Below are positions 1 through 7,259 of a DNA stretch of 31,209 nt, piece by piece. The stretch comes from DAINRZ01 sp964634885 (GTDB lineage Bacteria > Bacteroidota > Ignavibacteria > Kapaibacteriales > UBA2268): NCBI GenBank assembly GCA_964634885.1, contig CAZWLN010000055.1, positions 1 through 31,209 on the forward strand. Reading direction: 5' to 3'. The notes under the pieces were generated by a model. The model had not been told where the DNA came from. It did not search any database and saw nothing but the letters and a program-made list of their open reading frames with translations. The first letter of the stretch is position 1. Each line of letters opens with the position of its first letter. The translations under genes and the position numbers were made by a program.

Positions 1-56
1 TACTAGAAGCAAACGGAAGCACATGTTCGGAAAAAATTGTGTATCTGAGGGAGTAG

Positions 57-1586
57 CTACCCTTCAATCGGCTCAGGCTCGGCCTCTGCATCGAAGTCAT
101 TAACTTCATCCGCCCCGCTCTTTAAAAAGAATGCAAGTCCCAATCCGGCAATCACTAAAGCCAAAGCAGCGGTAAAAGCCGTATTGAGGCCTGTAACAGC
201 TGCAAGCTGCTGCTGCATTGACCCGGGATCGGCTATGCCTTCAAGCTGCTTAGCCTGCACGGCACCCATCAAACCGATGAACAACGAAGAACCGAATGCT
301 CCTGCTATCTGCTGCGTAGTGTTTAGTATTGCTGTGCCGTGTGCACAGTACTCCCTGGGTAGCTGGTTCAATGAGTTGGTTTGCACCGGAACGATGATGA
401 GCGCAATACCCAAAGTCATAATGGCCTGTAAAATGATTATCATTGCCAAAGGGGTTGTCACCGAGGTTTGCGAGAGGAAAAACATGGCTGACGTCAGCGC
501 CACAAAACCGATGAAGACAATTTTCCTGGCGCCGAACCTGTCGAAAATCCTTCCGGAGACAGGCGTTACAATGACATTAACGAGACATCCGGGCAGCAGG
601 GCAATACCCGATATGAAAGCCGACAACCCCATGACGCTCTGCATATATGTCGGCAGGATGATGTTGATAGCAAACGGAATCATGAAAGAGATGAACAGTA
701 TAAATGTTCCGATAGTAAACAACGGATTGCGAAGAACCCGAAGTTCCAGCATAGGCTGCTTCAAAGACAACTGGCGTTTTGTAAAAAGGATTAGTCCTGC
801 CGTTCCGCAGAGGATGGCAATAATGACAGTCATGTTTGCAAATCCCATCGTTTCGACGGAACAAATGCCGAAGATCAGGCCACCAAAACCAAGTGTCGAA
901 AATATTACAGATAATATATCTATCTTCGGTTTAGTCAAAACCGAATAGCTCCTCAGGAAGACAAAGCCAAGAACGATTGCTATTACCGGGAATGGAAGAA
1001 TGGCCCAAAACAGCCAGTGCCAATCCAGATTCTGTAGTATCAAACCCGACACGGCAGGGCCAAAACCGGGTGCGGCAACAACAACCATCATCCCTATGCC
1101 CATCGCTGCACCCCTTTTCTCCGGTGGAAAGATCTCCGCTATTGTATCTATCATTATTGGCAGAAGCATTCCTGTCCCGGCCCCCTGTAAAACCCTTGCG
1201 ACAAGCAGCGCCGGGAAACTTTCCGCCAGGCCGCAGAATACAGTCCCGGCTGCAAACAAAGCCATTGCCGCTATATACAGGTTCCTTGTCGAAAAAGTCT
1301 TCAGCAGAAAAGCGGCAACCGGCACCAGGATGCCGATGATCAGCATATAGGCCGTTCCAAGCCACTGTATTGTACTCATGGACACATTGAGGCCAGCCAT
1401 TAATTGAGGGAAAGCAACATTAAGAATTGTTTCATTTAATATCGATATGAATCCGCCTAATAGCAGCGGCATCATTACCATCGCCCTCTGTTTGTTGCTC
1501 AGGGCAGAGCAGTTGAACTCCGTTTCTTCCGTTGTACCCCCTTCCGCTTTTGTGCTGTTGGGAACAGTCATGTTTTCCTTTTTCAT
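57..1586 (-). CDS. DHA2-family MFS drug/proton antiporter (EmrB/QacA-like)
   Basis: Predicted inner-membrane multidrug exporter of the major facilitator superfamily, 14-TM DHA2 type; it would expel toxic compounds using the proton gradient. The 509 residues are almost entirely hydrophobic helices. An antiporter motif C-like stretch is visible (GIGMMVVVAAPGFGPAVSGL), and LNETILNVAFPQL in helix 1 followed by a basic/Gly-rich loop fits the family. The ATG at 1586 overlaps the TGA of the upstream MarR gene (TGATG), so the two are translationally coupled; a TTG one codon further upstream is open but unlikely. The acidic C-terminal tail (DFDAEAEPEPIEG) is cytoplasmic. Linkage to a MarR regulator suggests induction by its substrate. 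The substrate cannot be read from the sequence. Confidence 0.93.
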   Translation of the reverse strand: MKKENMTVPNSTKAEGGTTEETEFNCSALSNKQRAMVMMPLLLGGFISILNETILNVAFPQLMAGLNVSMSTIQWLGTAYMLIIGILVPVAAFLLKTFSTRNLYIAAMALFAAGTVFCGLAESFPALLVARVLQGAGTGMLLPIMIDTIAEIFPPEKRGAAMGIGMMVVVAAPGFGPAVSGLILQNLDWHWLFWAILPFPVIAIVLGFVFLRSYSVLTKPKIDILSVIFSTLGFGGLIFGICSVETMGFANMTVIIAILCGTAGLILFTKRQLSLKQPMLELRVLRNPLFTIGTFILFISFMIPFAINIILPTYMQSVMGLSAFISGIALLPGCLVNVIVTPVSGRIFDRFGARKIVFIGFVALTSAMFFLSQTSVTTPLAMIIILQAIMTLGIALIIVPVQTNSLNQLPREYCAHGTAILNTTQQIAGAFGSSLFIGLMGAVQAKQLEGIADPGSMQQQLAAVTGLNTAFTAALALVIAGLGLAFFLKSGADEVNDFDAEAEPEPIEG

Positions 1587-2017
1587 CAATCCTTGTCTCC
1601 TTTGATAATTCTGTTGATATATATTGATACTATGCGAACTGCATTCGAAAATTCTTCTTTTTCTTCCTCGGTAAAGACTGATAATAACGAGTCGAAATAG
1701 CTGTTCCAGTCTTCCTTTATTAATTTCACTGCTTCCTGCCCTTTTTCGGTAATCGAGATATTTATTATCCTTCGGTCTTTCCTTGACTTGATTCGTTCAA
1801 TCAGGCCGATTTCTTCGAGATGATCGATGGACCTGGTAAATGAGCTCTTCTCCAGACCGACCTCCTTGCTGATCTCAGACATAGATTTCACCCGACAGCT
1901 GTCGATTATCATTAATATCGTGGTTTGTGTTGTGTTGATGTCCAGGTTCAAAACAGATATATCATGCTCATAGAATATCTTTCTTACGAATTTTCGAAAT
2001 TCCTTTACACCTTCCAT
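1586..2017 (-). CDS. MarR-family transcriptional regulator
   Basis: A 143-aa winged helix-turn-helix protein of typical MarR length. The central region (roughly residues 50-115) carries the MarR pattern: SMSEISKEVGLEKSSFTRSI recognition segment, HLEEIGLIER, then the wing with KSRKDRRIINISITEKG. The flanking N- and C-terminal helices would form the dimer interface. It is the first gene of a two-gene unit with the MFS exporter, overlapping it at TGATG, so it probably represses its own operon and the pump. A perfect 12-bp palindrome 34 bp upstream of its start is a candidate operator. The inducing ligand is unknown. Confidence 0.93.
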   Translation of the reverse strand: MEGVKEFRKFVRKIFYEHDISVLNLDINTTQTTILMIIDSCRVKSMSEISKEVGLEKSSFTRSIDHLEEIGLIERIKSRKDRRIINISITEKGQEAVKLIKEDWNSYFDSLLSVFTEEEKEEFSNAVRIVSIYINRIIKGDKD

Positions 2018-2050
2018 AAAATACTTTCATATTAATTGTATTTTCAACAA

Positions 2051-2062
2051 TTGTAATTACAA
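2051..2062. promoter_or_regulatory. Candidate MarR operator palindrome
   Basis: TTGTAATTACAA is a perfect 12-bp palindrome 34 bp upstream of the MarR start codon. On the minus strand it is overlapped by TACAATTG, which resembles the Bacteroidota -7 element TAnnTTTG, with TTTG 17 bp upstream. A repressor bound here would therefore block the promoter. MarR proteins usually bind palindromes of this size. The region is AT-rich, so chance is possible. Confidence 0.4.
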
Positions 2063-2136
2063 CTAAATTAATCAAATATTATTTTTTAAACAAGTTTTTT
2101 TTAACCATTCAGTAGTATAATTATATGTTATACTAA

Positions 2137-2397
2137 TTTTATATAACTGATTCTTTTGGCCTTACCGGAAGCGCCAGCAGTCAGACGGCACAAATAGGCC
2201 AGGTTCCGTGGATTGAATTCAACCTCGAAGTGTCCGGCCCGCCTGAATTCAACAACCAATTCGACAAACTTGTTGCCGAATTGGTATAGTCAAGTCGATT
2301 TGACGCTGTTAGCTCCTACGAGGGAAATTTTGATTACAGCACTAACAGGAAAGTATTGGGGATGTTTTGCTCCATCCTCCAAGTACCCTTTAAATAA
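2137..2397 (+). pseudogene. Possible decayed coding fragment, unidentified
   Basis: Inside an otherwise AT-rich spacer, one plus-strand frame reads about 50 residues of protein-like sequence with the codon usage of neighbouring genes (for example GSASSQTAQIGQVPWIEFNL, then SGPPEFNNQFDKLVAELV). It meets TAG at 2287-2289 and stays open for another 35 codons to TAA at 2395-2397. No start codon or ribosome binding site precedes it, and a stop lies at 2134-2136. It may be the 3' remnant of a lost gene. I do not recognise the family and chance cannot be excluded. Confidence 0.3.
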
Positions 2398-2502
2398 TCG
2401 ACACGGATTCGTTCCAGTTTACAGGGTTAATATTGATAAATTGGTATATGTCAATTAATATAGAGAATTTTATCATTCGTTACGCATTGTCCGGGTTTAA
2501 TT

Positions 2503-2553
2503 AAAAAGTAGAACCGGAGCCTTACAATCAAATGACTATAAGACTCCGGCTCT
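2503..2553 (-). terminator. Rho-independent terminator of the 7054-2586 operon
   Basis: Two 15-nt arms (2539-2553 and 2510-2524) pair along their full length when read as minus-strand RNA, with three G-U wobbles, around a 14-nt loop. A short spacer and five U (2507-2503) follow. On the plus strand the wobbles become A-C mismatches, so the hairpin is specific to minus-strand transcripts. It lies 33 bp past the stop of the last operon gene. Confidence 0.85.
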
Positions 2554-2585
2554 CAATTGAAAAATTTTTCTATTTCACTAATTGC

Positions 2586-3788
2586 TCAGCAGCCTCCCAA
2601 AGCCCTCTTGGGCTTCTTAGCGCCATCGCCGCCGCCGGCACTCTTCTTCTTGAATTCTTTGATCAGCAGCGGAAGCTCCAGCGCCGCATCAGTACGGAAT
2701 CTTTGGCTGTCGCTTACCTTTGTTCCTCCGGGCTGTTCCGGCTTGGAAAATGCCAGTATCGATGACTGGAATTCTTTAAAACCGCCGGTAAGGTATCGAA
2801 CGTCCGACAAGCCCAGTTCCGAAGCAAGTACCGCCGCTTTCCTGCCGGTTTCTTCGTCAGGAGCGACAATGACATTAATCTTCCCTTCGATGAGGAACTG
2901 CTTAGAAGTAGAGTTCTCGAACAGGTTTTCCATAGTAATATTGTGCGACAACGGCAAAGGAAGCGAATCATAGTCTTTCTTGCTGCGGAAATCCCAGATT
3001 TGCAGGCCTTTCTGGTCGTCGATGAGCCTGAAAGCAAGTTCATCGCTGTCGATTGTGCTGACTCTGTAGTTAGCAACAAATTCCTTATCATTGACTTTTT
3101 CCATCATTGCCTCCCTCCTGTCGGGCATAGCAAATGTGGACAGGCCGATGACGATGGCAATAAGGGCCAGTCCGCCGTAGAGCGGTTTCGAATTGAACTC
3201 GAAGCTTTTTTCTCCCGTTACTCTCCCCTGTATCTTCGATGTTGCCCAGAAAGCAAAGACTGCGGCAAACGTCAGCAGGAAGGCAAAAAGCGACTGGGAG
3301 ATGCCCAGTTGTTTGAACATTGTAACATTGCCCCAGTTCTCAGCTTTGTAAAGGCCTTCCCACACGGGATAGCCCTCGCCGAAGATGAAAACGCCGATTG
3401 CTGAACCCAGGACAAACCACATGGCGTCGATCTTGCCGATGGCAGCAGCACAGACGCTGGTGCCGGGACAGTAGCCCCCGATGACGAACCCCAGGCCCAT
3501 GATGATCCCACCGACGACGGCAGACCACAGGAATGTGGGATTGATATAGATCAGGTTGACGTCGAGATAGCCGAAGTGATTGAGCGCTACGACACCGAGC
3601 ATGGCTGTAACGCCTCCGGTAAAGAATACCCTGAGTACTGTGAAGTCGTAACCGTAAAACAATCCAACGAGTTTTTTCGAGGTGGAGAAACCGGCCTGCT
3701 CGAGGATGAACCCGAATGCCACGCCGATCAGCAGTGCTACAACGAAATTAAGTTCGTTGCCTACGATTTCCGGTACTAATGGTCCCAT
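2586..3788 (-). CDS. YeeE/YedE-type sulfur transporter half fused to degenerate rhodanese domain
   Basis: A 400-aa membrane protein. Residues 1-220 hold about six hydrophobic helices with the YeeE/YedE (DUF395) signature GGYCPGTSVCAAAIG around C107 and C113; family members such as TsuA move thiosulfate or other reduced sulfur across the inner membrane through such cysteines. Residues ~240-345 look like a rhodanese fold (LQIWDFRSKKDY, then RYLTGGFKEF), but the usual catalytic-Cys loop reads VIVAPDEETGRKA, with no cysteine. The only other cysteine is the last residue of a lysine- and glycine-rich tail (KKPKRALGGC). The start at 3788 follows GAGGGG; the longer open frame upstream overlaps the neighbouring gene and has no such site. 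It is the last gene of the operon, just downstream of the other half-transporter. Confidence 0.85.
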   Translation of the reverse strand: MGPLVPEIVGNELNFVVALLIGVAFGFILEQAGFSTSKKLVGLFYGYDFTVLRVFFTGGVTAMLGVVALNHFGYLDVNLIYINPTFLWSAVVGGIIMGLGFVIGGYCPGTSVCAAAIGKIDAMWFVLGSAIGVFIFGEGYPVWEGLYKAENWGNVTMFKQLGISQSLFAFLLTFAAVFAFWATSKIQGRVTGEKSFEFNSKPLYGGLALIAIVIGLSTFAMPDRREAMMEKVNDKEFVANYRVSTIDSDELAFRLIDDQKGLQIWDFRSKKDYDSLPLPLSHNITMENLFENSTSKQFLIEGKINVIVAPDEETGRKAAVLASELGLSDVRYLTGGFKEFQSSILAFSKPEQPGGTKVSDSQRFRTDAALELPLLIKEFKKKSAGGGDGAKKPKRALGGC

Positions 3789-3804
3789 TGTTTTCCCCTC
3801 CCCT

Positions 3805-4320
3805 CTATATCCAAAGTTTTCTAAAAAAGTAAGCGAAGGCGTAAGCGCCACCGAAAATGCAAATCATTGTCAGTATGCCTCCGAAAGACATTACTGCCAT
3901 TCCGCTGAGAGCAGCGCCGCTTGTGCATCCTCTTCCCAACTGTGCACCGAATCCGAAGAGGGCGCCGCCGAACAATGCCCCGGCTATGCGGGTTCCTTTC
4001 TTCACTCCGGCGGGATGCTCGAGTGTAAATTTGGCCCTGCCGGAAGACAGCCCCGACACGAAGGCGCCGATGATTACGCCGATTACTTCGAAAACGAGCC
4101 AGTTCTTTAAGGGGCTGCCGGCATGCTCTGTCATGTATTCCTGGTAATAGCCGGTGTTAGCAGTGTGTTCCGGAGCGACAACTTCTACGGAAGCAACGAC
4201 GGCGCTTTTAACTGCACCGCTTGCGCCAAGCCCCCTGCCGGTAATAAATATTGTTACCAGCAGCAGAAGCCCGAGAAAGAATCCGGCCAGGTATGGATTC
4301 ATATATTTAGTTTCAGTCAT
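3805..4320 (-). CDS. YeeE/YedE-family membrane protein (second half-transporter)
   Basis: A 171-aa inner-membrane protein with about four hydrophobic helices. The C-terminal half carries the YeeE/YedE signature GALFGFGAQLGRGCTSGAAL with C132, matching the GGYCPGTS motif in the next gene. Together the two proteins would make one full-length YeeE-type sulfur transporter, which in other bacteria is a single polypeptide or two adjacent genes. The start at 4320 is chosen because GGAGGTG lies just upstream; it overlaps the end of the cytochrome b gene by 8 bp, showing tight coupling. A longer open frame to 4404 would sit wholly inside the cytochrome gene. Residues 38-72 form a polar, probably periplasmic, loop. 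Confidence 0.85.
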   Translation of the reverse strand: MTETKYMNPYLAGFFLGLLLLVTIFITGRGLGASGAVKSAVVASVEVVAPEHTANTGYYQEYMTEHAGSPLKNWLVFEVIGVIIGAFVSGLSSGRAKFTLEHPAGVKKGTRIAGALFGGALFGFGAQLGRGCTSGAALSGMAVMSFGGILTMICIFGGAYAFAYFFRKLWI

Positions 4321-4993
4321 TGGGCACCTCCGGGATATTTTTACTTTCATCAGGAATTTCAGTTTGTACCTGCTGCTTTTCTTCCTCTTCGCCGAGTTCC
4401 TCATAGCCCGTGAGCATGGCCTTCAGGTTTGAGGTAACGGTAGTGCCGGTAGTAATCAGGTACAGGTGGACGATAATGAATACGATGAGTATGAAAGCTC
4501 CGGCAGTATGTAAAAGCGCTACCGGCTCGACTGTAGGGATGTTCAGCCCCTTGACGGAATCGCTCTGGGGATAGCGGTAGTACATGTATATCAGCCCTGA
4601 AATGACCATCACAGGTATTACCAGCAGCTTCAAACCGAGGTAAGTCAGTTTCTGAAGCGGGTTGAGTTTACTTAAAACTGTCTTTTTGGTCGGATGAGGA
4701 GCGTTTTTGAAAATTCCTGCCAGATAATAATTGATATATGATTTCAGGTATCTGGCTGTGGGCAGGTACTGCCTCCATTCGCCCGTGGCAAAATGCCAGA
4801 AAATGGCAAAGACAATGAGGATGATGAAGCACCAGGCAGCAATGTTATGGTATGTTACAGCGTTTTCATAGCCGAAGAATGTGAACGAGCCGTGCACTTC
4901 GAATCCTGAAAAAGCCAGGAAGAAAATCAGCAGCGCCTGTGTCCAGTGCCAGAATCTCTCGAAACCTTTATAGATATAAGCTTTCTCTTTCAT
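4313..4993 (-). CDS. Membrane cytochrome b (b561/hydrogenase cytochrome b-like)
   Basis: A 226-aa integral membrane protein with four to five helices and histidines placed as b-heme ligands: ERFWHW near the N-terminus, TYHNIAAW, FWHFATGEW, and HTAGAFILIVFIIVHLYL in the last helix pair. This resembles the cytochrome b subunits that link quinol to periplasmic oxidoreductases (bacterial cytochrome b561 / Ni-Fe hydrogenase cytochrome b group). It overlaps the octaheme cytochrome gene by ATGA and has a strong AAAGGAGG ribosome binding site within that gene's end. It is therefore the likely quinol:cytochrome c electron link for the octaheme protein. The acidic, Gln-rich C-terminal tail (about 35 residues) is cytoplasmic and unconserved in appearance. 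Confidence 0.88.
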   Translation of the reverse strand: MKEKAYIYKGFERFWHWTQALLIFFLAFSGFEVHGSFTFFGYENAVTYHNIAAWCFIILIVFAIFWHFATGEWRQYLPTARYLKSYINYYLAGIFKNAPHPTKKTVLSKLNPLQKLTYLGLKLLVIPVMVISGLIYMYYRYPQSDSVKGLNIPTVEPVALLHTAGAFILIVFIIVHLYLITTGTTVTSNLKAMLTGYEELGEEEEKQQVQTEIPDESKNIPEVPND

Positions 4994-6570
4994 TGTCTGC
5001 CTCCTTTCCTCATTTTGATGCCTGAAATGATACGGACAGTGCCGTGCATAAGTACAATTAAAAACGATGCGAAAATCATTCCCGTACCTGCCGTTTCAAT
5101 GAACGGGCTGTGGTCCCTTGCCGGCATATAGAATCCCGGCACACCGGCAAGCCTGCTGTTCGTGCTGTTGTGGCAGTCCGTACACTGTAAGGCTTTGTCC
5201 TTTGTCGAGACCATGTGGTTGACGGGCCAGCTCATGGAAGTCCTGATGAAACCGACCTGTCCGCTGAAAGGCAGCCCCACTTCTTTCATGCCGGCAGCAG
5301 ACGCCGTCTGCCAGTTGAAATCCTTCCAGAAAGCTCCCTGTCCGGCTGAATCGGCGTAGAGCTTCGGCTGTATCAATATCTTATTTACAGGGTCATAGGG
5401 TTGGATTGCTTCGTGGATCTTCACTGGTATTATCTTCGAATCCTTATCGCCATAATCTCCGTACAAGGGATTAAGGTTCAGGGTAACGGAAGTGTCCTCC
5501 ACTTTGTCGCCCAGGAGGTAATGGCCTGCTGTTCCGTTAAACCAGATGTAATCGGGTTTCAGGTTCTTACCCCAAGTGAAAGAGCCTTTGATTGACAAGT
5601 AAAGATGATTGCCGTCCTTGTCGTCCACTTCGTAAGGTTTACCGTCCTTTAGCTTTCCTGCCGTGGACCAGTCCCATTTTACCTTGGTGGCGTTCACTTT
5701 GGCGTAGGTAGGTATGTGGCAGGTCTGGCATGCCACTTTTATTCCGTGTTTGTTGAGAATATCCTTCTCATGGGGCATCGCGGTATGGCAGTCCTCGCAA
5801 TATACCCTGTTCCTGTTCATCGAAGAAAGGGAATACATCTTGCCGCTGATGTTGTGGAACTCTGTCTTGTGGCAGTCGATGCACTGAAGATTGTAGTCTG
5901 AGCCTGACATGTGGACATCGACATCCTTTGACGGGTCGAACATTGCCATCTCCAGGTCCCCGTGCTTAACGTTGTTGCCGCCGCCGCCGAAGAAGTGGCA
6001 CACACCGCAGTTGGAGCGCTTAGGTTTTCCGACATGCTGAGCAATATTATTAAAGTCGAGCGTATCAACAGGTTTCCCGCCTTTTTCCGGAGCTTTGACG
6101 TAGGTCTCCGTGTTGTCATGGCAGATGAGGCAGTCGATGTTGGTGGAGTCGGTGTAATTGAATGTCTTTTCAGACGTCATGCCGTAACCGATGTGGCACT
6201 TTGCACAACTCTTTTCGCTGCCTTCCACTCCGATGCAGAAATTATTAATAGCGTTCCTCTTGCCGAGGTAAACGATTCCCCTGCCTTTGACATACTCAGG
6301 CCTCTCCCACATCCAGTGGTTCGACGCCATTATCTGCTTTGCTGCTGTGGTATGGCAGGTAAGGCAGGCAGCCGTTACTTCCTGCGGCGAAGCAAACGGT
6401 TTTTTGAGTATTTCATAGGTGGAATGGTCCGCCTTGAAACCCTTTTTGGGAGTGAATTTCTCTTCCAACTGCGCCAGCTTCGATTCCTTGTTTTCTCTCG
6501 GGACGAGAACGCTCAGCACAGCTATTACAATCAGGAGCAGTAAGCCCAGGCTTATCAGTGATTTCTTCAT
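4990..6570 (-). CDS. Octaheme c-type cytochrome, tetrathionate reductase (OTR) family
   Basis: A 526-aa exported multiheme cytochrome. An N-terminal hydrophobic segment (residues 4-23) acts as signal or anchor, and a second hydrophobic helix lies near residues 494-515. Eight CXXCH heme sites are visible at C69, C122, C147, C188, C230, C258, C281 and C463. Their spacing and the surrounding sequence (ACLTCHTTAAKQIMASNHW, CGVCHFFGGGG followed by NVKHGDLEMAMFDP) match octaheme tetrathionate reductase of Shewanella. That enzyme reduces tetrathionate in vitro, and also nitrite and hydroxylamine, so the true substrate is uncertain. A lysine such as K202 in NVKHGDL could be the unusual heme ligand of the family; that is inference. 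AAGGAGAAG precedes the ATG. Neighbours suggest quinol, cytochrome b, OTR electron flow with sulfur-compound transport. Confidence 0.9.
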   Translation of the reverse strand: MKKSLISLGLLLLIVIAVLSVLVPRENKESKLAQLEEKFTPKKGFKADHSTYEILKKPFASPQEVTAACLTCHTTAAKQIMASNHWMWERPEYVKGRGIVYLGKRNAINNFCIGVEGSEKSCAKCHIGYGMTSEKTFNYTDSTNIDCLICHDNTETYVKAPEKGGKPVDTLDFNNIAQHVGKPKRSNCGVCHFFGGGGNNVKHGDLEMAMFDPSKDVDVHMSGSDYNLQCIDCHKTEFHNISGKMYSLSSMNRNRVYCEDCHTAMPHEKDILNKHGIKVACQTCHIPTYAKVNATKVKWDWSTAGKLKDGKPYEVDDKDGNHLYLSIKGSFTWGKNLKPDYIWFNGTAGHYLLGDKVEDTSVTLNLNPLYGDYGDKDSKIIPVKIHEAIQPYDPVNKILIQPKLYADSAGQGAFWKDFNWQTASAAGMKEVGLPFSGQVGFIRTSMSWPVNHMVSTKDKALQCTDCHNSTNSRLAGVPGFYMPARDHSPFIETAGTGMIFASFLIVLMHGTVRIISGIKMRKGGRQ

Positions 6571-6604
6571 TACTTCTCCTTAAAATGAATTTAACTACTC
6601 ATTA

Positions 6605-7054
6605 TTATTTTGTTATCTCAATAATCTTTTCTTTAATCTTCCCACAGTGGATATTCCTGTAAACCAGGCAGTTGCGGCAGTCCTCACCTGTACAGGCGTC
6701 GTGTTTGTGAGGGTAACTCCAACAGGGCTTGTCGCCGTTTTGGTATGCAGGGCAGTTCTTACGTTCTTCTGCGCTGCAGGCTTTGTCCACCCAGCAGGGG
6801 TAAAGCGACAGTATCGTCTGGATGGCAGGAATGGAGTACTTCTTGTTGTTAATCTCCCTCCTGACACAGCGCAGCCTTTCAATGTCAAAATCAGAGTACA
6901 GCCTGTTGCGGCCTTCTTTCCTCTGTGGAATAATCAAGCCTTCCTTCTCGTACATCCTGACCGTGTGAACCGAAATACCCAGCATCCTGGCTGCGGAGCC
7001 TATGCTGTACACCGGTTTGTCGTCTTCTTGTTCAATGCTTTTCATAACAAACAT
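6605..7054 (-). CDS. MerR-family regulator with cysteine-rich C-terminus
   Basis: A 149-aa regulator. Residues 14-82 form the MerR DNA-binding domain (YSIGSAARMLGISVHTVRMY, EGLIIPQRKEGRNRLYSDFD, IERLRCVRREI). The C-terminal part holds eight cysteines in about 50 residues (C87, C93, C101, C111, C121, C126, C129, C137), including CPAY, PCWSY and CRNCLVY, similar to the paired CW cysteine motif seen in some bacterial sensor proteins. This suggests metal, Fe-S or thiol/redox sensing. It lies 34 bp upstream of the octaheme cytochrome gene on the same strand and probably controls the whole operon. No clear ribosome binding site is present for M1 (7054) or M4 (7045), so the start is uncertain by three codons. 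Confidence 0.88.
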   Translation of the reverse strand: MFVMKSIEQEDDKPVYSIGSAARMLGISVHTVRMYEKEGLIIPQRKEGRNRLYSDFDIERLRCVRREINNKKYSIPAIQTILSLYPCWVDKACSAEERKNCPAYQNGDKPCWSYPHKHDACTGEDCRNCLVYRNIHCGKIKEKIIEITK

Positions 7055-7068
7055 ATATTTATAAATAT
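7055..7068. promoter_or_regulatory. AT-only palindrome before the MerR gene
   Basis: ATATTTATAAATAT is a perfect 14-bp palindrome directly touching the MerR start codon. MerR proteins bind dyads inside promoters, so autoregulation is conceivable. The sequence is all A/T in an AT-rich spacer, so this is weak. Confidence 0.2.
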
Positions 7069-7259
7069 CAACTTTTTAAGCATTTCAATATATGTCATTT
7101 ATTATAAAATTACAAATTAAATATTCGGTAACTTGTTGAATTTATTTAAGGAATAAGGAACTGTCAGGAAATATTTTTTTAGATTCAACTAAACATTTCT
7201 AAATTCCACTCTTTTTCGTAATTTATTTATTTTATTAATTGAATATTACAGATTATTAC

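Noticed and set aside
184..948. Long plus-strand ORF opposite the MFS exporter
   Set aside because: A shadow of the exporter gene; its product is Met/Pro/Ser-rich with no domain, while the opposite strand encodes a clear transporter.
2306..2348. CTGTTAG...CTAACAG inverted repeat
   Set aside because: A 7-bp stem with a 29-nt loop and no T tract is too weak for a terminator and within chance expectation.
2213..2458. 81-codon plus-strand ORF between the MarR gene and the sulfur operon
   Set aside because: It lies in a different frame from the more protein-like fragment at 2137-2397, has no ribosome binding site and no convincing composition.
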